Shown here: positions 61,525-64,000 of the stretch, one piece after another | Layout: each line of letters opens with the position of its first letter | Numbering within the stretch: the first letter of the stretch is position 1 | Source of the DNA: AP-15 sp963733945 | GTDB lineage: Bacteria; Pseudomonadota; Alphaproteobacteria; ATCC43930; CGMCC-115725 | NCBI GenBank assembly: GCA_963733945.1 | Contig: CAVTFD010000046.1 | Span: 1-64,000, forward strand | Direction of reading: 5' to 3' | DNA: 64,000 bases | Program-made: the position numbers and the translations under genes | Notes under the pieces: generated by a model | Databases searched by the model: none | Told to the model about the DNA's origin: nothing | What the model saw: only the letters and a program-made list of their open reading frames with translations

Positions 61525-63327
61525 TCACAGTGCGGCGCTCAGAGACTGGCGTGCCTCATGCGCGCTCTCGATCAGCGCGCGCAACCTTTCCCAGTTCTCT
61601 TGGGTGGGGCTTGCCTCGAATGCCTTAGACGCGTTTTCTATATCTTTCTCAGCGCTACGAAACAGCAACAGCCCCAGAAGCTCATCGATTTCTGCCTTGA
61701 TCACGCTTTGATCAGATCCGTTACGAGACGCAGGTAGGCCATGACGAGTTAGACGAGCTGATAGGGTGCCGACCGTCTCGCCCAAGCCGTTGCGACCCAA
61801 CTCTGTATGGATCCCTAGGGAATCGAGGTCAGGATGAACGTCTACAACCTCGAGTATTTCCCAGCGCAATTTGTCTAGATCGGGCTCAGGGATATCTAAC
61901 ATTGTAATCGCTTCGGTGTGTCGTGCAATCTCATTCGGCAATTCAATTAAACGCTTTAATAAAATGCTACGTTGTGTTGGGCCTGGGGATACGGGCAACG
62001 GGGGAGGGACATCTCCAATATGAGCTGCACCGTCACTTGAATATTTCCTTAACCGCTTTAGGCGAAAAGATCGGACAGCTTCGTAGAATTTTCCGGAAAG
62101 AAACCCCCAATATTCTGATCGAACAATTCCATCGGATATAGTATCTGTTAGAGATTTTAGTCGACTTCGTAAATCGGCACGACGTTCCGGAGTGTCGGTG
62201 GGTTTGGCATCAAACTCGGTTTTCCATATTTTCTCCCATAGCGGTCGGGCGGACCTGAGAAGCTCTTCGAACGCAACGCGGCCGAGCTTCCGAATGAATG
62301 AATCTGGGTCCTCTCCGGATGGCAGCGTGACGAAACGGAGACTCTGCCCAGGCCGCAACATCGGCAGCGCTCGGTGCAGCGCGCGCAGCGCGGCGCGCTG
62401 CCCTGCTGTGTCACCGTCAAAGCACAGGACCGGCTCAGGTCCCAGGCGCCACAGCTCGCGAAGCTGGAACTCGGTCAAGGCGGTCCCCAGCGACGCCACG
62501 GCGGAGGGAAAACCAGCACGGTGCAGCGCGATAACGTCCATGTAGCCTTCGGTAACGATCGGGTCCGCGCTATCCCCGGCGGCCGCTCGCGCCGCCGACC
62601 AGCCGTAGAGCACGCGCCCTTTCTCGAAGAGCGGACTGTCGGGCGAGTTCAGATATTTGGGCTGGGTATCTCCGATTGTGCGGCCGCCAAAGGCGATGAT
62701 CCGTCCGGCGCGGTCGCCGATCGGAAACATCACCCGACTGCGGAAATAGTCGTACGGCTCGCCCTCTTCGGGCTGATGGATCAGCCCGGCTTCGAGCAGC
62801 AGCGGCTCGGGAAAATCGCCGCCGAGGGCGCGGCGCAATGCCCGGCTATCCTCCGAGGCCCAGCCCAGCCGAAAGCGGCGGATCGTATCGGGGTCAAGCC
62901 CGCGGGCTTGCAGATAATCGCGAGCTCGGCTGCCCGCCGGGGCCCACAGGCGGGCCTCGTAAAAGGCGGCGGCGGCTTCGAGAGTTTCGAGCAGCGTCTT
63001 CTGCCGCTGAGCCTTTTCGCGTTCCTCCGGGGTCGCCTGCGGGACCGCGAGCCCGGCTTCGCCGGCCAGTTTTTCGACCGCTTCGAGGAAATCGAGGTTG
63101 TCGGCGCGCATCGCGAAACCGATCGCGTCGCCATGAGCGCCGCAGCCGAAGCAGTGAAAAAAGTTCTTGTCATCGACGACGTAGAAGGACGGCGTTTTCT
63201 CGTGATGAAACGGGCAGAGCCCGGCATGTTCGCGCCCGCGCCGGCTGAGCTTGACCCGCCGGCCGACCAGGCCGGACAGCGAAATCCGATTCCGCAATTC
63301 GTCGAGGAAGCCGGGCGGAAACGCCAT
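61525..63327 (-). CDS. dnaG: DNA primase
   Basis: 600 residues. It makes RNA primers for replication. Zinc-binding domain with Cys38, His41, Cys59 and Cys62 (LCPFHHEKTPSF and FFHCFGCG), then the RNA polymerase core with TOPRIM: VTEGYMDVIALHRAGFPSAV (Glu of the metal site) and CFDGDTAGQRA (Asp-x-Asp). From about residue 400 base composition drops and the protein is less typical, including RKYSSDGAAHIGDVPPPLPV and the C-terminal DnaB-binding domain from about 480. A related domain is encoded separately just downstream. Start ATG 63327. Next upstream is GatB/YqeY, the usual order. Confidence 0.94.
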   Translation of the reverse strand: MAFPPGFLDELRNRISLSGLVGRRVKLSRRGREHAGLCPFHHEKTPSFYVVDDKNFFHCFGCGAHGDAIGFAMRADNLDFLEAVEKLAGEAGLAVPQATPEEREKAQRQKTLLETLEAAAAFYEARLWAPAGSRARDYLQARGLDPDTIRRFRLGWASEDSRALRRALGGDFPEPLLLEAGLIHQPEEGEPYDYFRSRVMFPIGDRAGRIIAFGGRTIGDTQPKYLNSPDSPLFEKGRVLYGWSAARAAAGDSADPIVTEGYMDVIALHRAGFPSAVASLGTALTEFQLRELWRLGPEPVLCFDGDTAGQRAALRALHRALPMLRPGQSLRFVTLPSGEDPDSFIRKLGRVAFEELLRSARPLWEKIWKTEFDAKPTDTPERRADLRSRLKSLTDTISDGIVRSEYWGFLSGKFYEAVRSFRLKRLRKYSSDGAAHIGDVPPPLPVSPGPTQRSILLKRLIELPNEIARHTEAITMLDIPEPDLDKLRWEILEVVDVHPDLDSLGIHTELGRNGLGETVGTLSARLTRHGLPASRNGSDQSVIKAEIDELLGLLLFRSAEKDIENASKAFEASPTQENWERLRALIESAHEARQSLSAAL

Positions 63328-63422
63328 GGCTCGCCCGATTCAACCCGCTGCCGCCGAACGCGTCGGCGAAATCCCTGCCGCGCCGCGTCGCGCCTTGTGC
63401 CGGATTGCCGCCACGAATCCGT

Positions 63423-63878
63423 CTAACCCAACAGCCGTTTGACGATTGGCCCGGCCCGGCTGAAATCCATCGAGCCGGCGTGATGCCCGCGCAGGGCCGC
63501 CATGACTTTGCCCATGTCCTTGATCCCCGCAGCGCCAGTCTCGCCGATCGCGGCCTGCGCCGCGGCGGTGATTTGGTCCTCGGTCATCTGCCGCGGCAGA
63601 AAGCCCTCGATGACGCCGATCTCGTCGCGCTCCTGCTGCGCCAGATCGGCTCGGTTGCCTTTCTCGTAAAGCACGATCAATTCGCGCCGCTGCTTGATCA
63701 TGCCTTGCAACATCCGCGCGATTTCGGGCTCGGCGATCCCCTCCGCATTGGCTTCCCCACGAGCCGCTACGTCACGTTCCTTAAGTCCGGCCAAGATCAT
63801 CCGCACCGTCGAGACGGTCCGTGCATCTCTCGCCTTCATCGCCTGTTTGAGCCGGTCGGTGAAGGCCTGACGCAGCAT
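63423..63878 (-). CDS. GatB/YqeY domain-containing protein
   Basis: 151 residues. Family pattern RQAFTDRLKQAMKARDARTV near the start, then VRMILAGLKERDVAARGEAN and EIGVIEGFLPRQMTEDQITA, ending with the MGKVMAALRGHHAGSMDFSR segment typical of YqeY proteins. The domain occurs as the tail of the GatB subunit of tRNA-dependent amidotransferases and probably binds tRNA; the free form is of unknown role. It is the head of the yqeY-dnaG-rpoD block. ATG 63878 has AGGGGATGC upstream. Confidence 0.93.
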   Translation of the reverse strand: MLRQAFTDRLKQAMKARDARTVSTVRMILAGLKERDVAARGEANAEGIAEPEIARMLQGMIKQRRELIVLYEKGNRADLAQQERDEIGVIEGFLPRQMTEDQITAAAQAAIGETGAAGIKDMGKVMAALRGHHAGSMDFSRAGPIVKRLLG

Positions 63879-64000
63879 CCCCTGCTCCTCTTGGCCAAAA
63901 ATTCAGCCTATCTCGTTTCGCGCTTCGCGGCAATTCTGGGCGTCGAAGACTAAGTATTTGAAACGACGTGCGGTTCTGGCAAGACAGGGGTTGACCTTGC
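63879..64000. other. Upstream region at the window edge
   Basis: The sequence past YqeY contains a possible plus-strand -35 element TTGACC at 63991-63996, the right place for a divergent gene beyond the window. In many alphaproteobacteria that gene is carA (carbamoyl phosphate synthase small subunit), but nothing of it is visible here. Confidence 0.35.

Overview
The window reads as GC-rich chromosomal DNA of an alphaproteobacterium, probably an environmental Rhodospirillales/Rhizobiales-type organism. The grounds are the block rpoD - dnaG - GatB/YqeY, the block YbbN-type thioredoxin - LON domain - Trm112 - DUF971, glnE followed by a Bcp peroxiredoxin, the metF-metH operon led by an ArsR-methyltransferase regulator, and palindromic intergenic repeats of a type common in that class. 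Two tRNA genes are present (Lys-TTT and a CAT-anticodon tRNA). I saw no rRNA, CRISPR array, insertion sequence or integrase.

Layout. 0-14 kb: a VapBC toxin-antitoxin pair, an enoyl-CoA hydratase, a frameshifted MmgE/PrpD gene, glnE-bcp-DUF455, a cyclic-nucleotide-gated K+ channel, a CapD/WbpM-type nucleotide-sugar dehydratase, the YbbN-LON-Trm112-DUF971 operon (DUF971 frameshifted), and a solute-binding-like protein without signal peptide. 14.4-16.8 kb: a small accessory island with an orphan DndB/DGQHR-like gene and a divergent two-gene unit ending in an HTH-DUF433 protein. 17-28 kb: mostly dispersed metabolic enzymes (GMC oxidoreductase, Tat-exported aldo/keto reductase, TcuA-like flavoprotein, split ChrA, PAS and GYD proteins, polysaccharide deacetylase, GNAT, methyltransferase), interrupted by an orphan Hcp and a HEPN-like gene. 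28.2-31 kb: a restriction-modification cassette (Vsr, C5-cytosine methyltransferase, convergent PD-(D/E)xK nuclease) between two related remnants that resemble the end of an ABC ATPase gene. 31-37.3 kb: PhyH dioxygenase, Rid protein, flavin-dependent monooxygenase, a truncated dCTP-deaminase-like fragment beside tRNA-Lys, an enolase-superfamily sugar-acid dehydratase and an SMP-30-type lactonase.

37.5-44.4 kb holds palindromic repeats, then a one-directional run of envelope genes of unknown function: small lipoprotein, periplasmic protein, outer-membrane barrel, Cys-rich secreted protein, small membrane protein and an ABC-exporter membrane domain lacking its ATPase. 44.5-50.2 kb is the methionine-cycle operon (regulator, metF, metH) with a clear operator over its promoter. 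50.3-58.7 kb holds mlaA-mlaC, ettA, and a TetR-controlled RND efflux pair whose operator is a perfect palindrome. 58.7-64 kb holds a tRNA, rpoD, dnaG with an apparent duplicated C-terminal domain as a separate ORF, and GatB/YqeY.

The best candidates for something new are the envelope cluster (39.2-43.5 kb), the DndB-like/DUF433 island, the remnant-flanked R-M/Vsr cassette with its 116-bp convergent overlap, and the free-standing DnaG C-terminal domain. Two single-base homopolymer frameshifts (about 3140 and 11195) could be real gene decay or assembly errors. Everything here is from reading the sequence; no database search was run.
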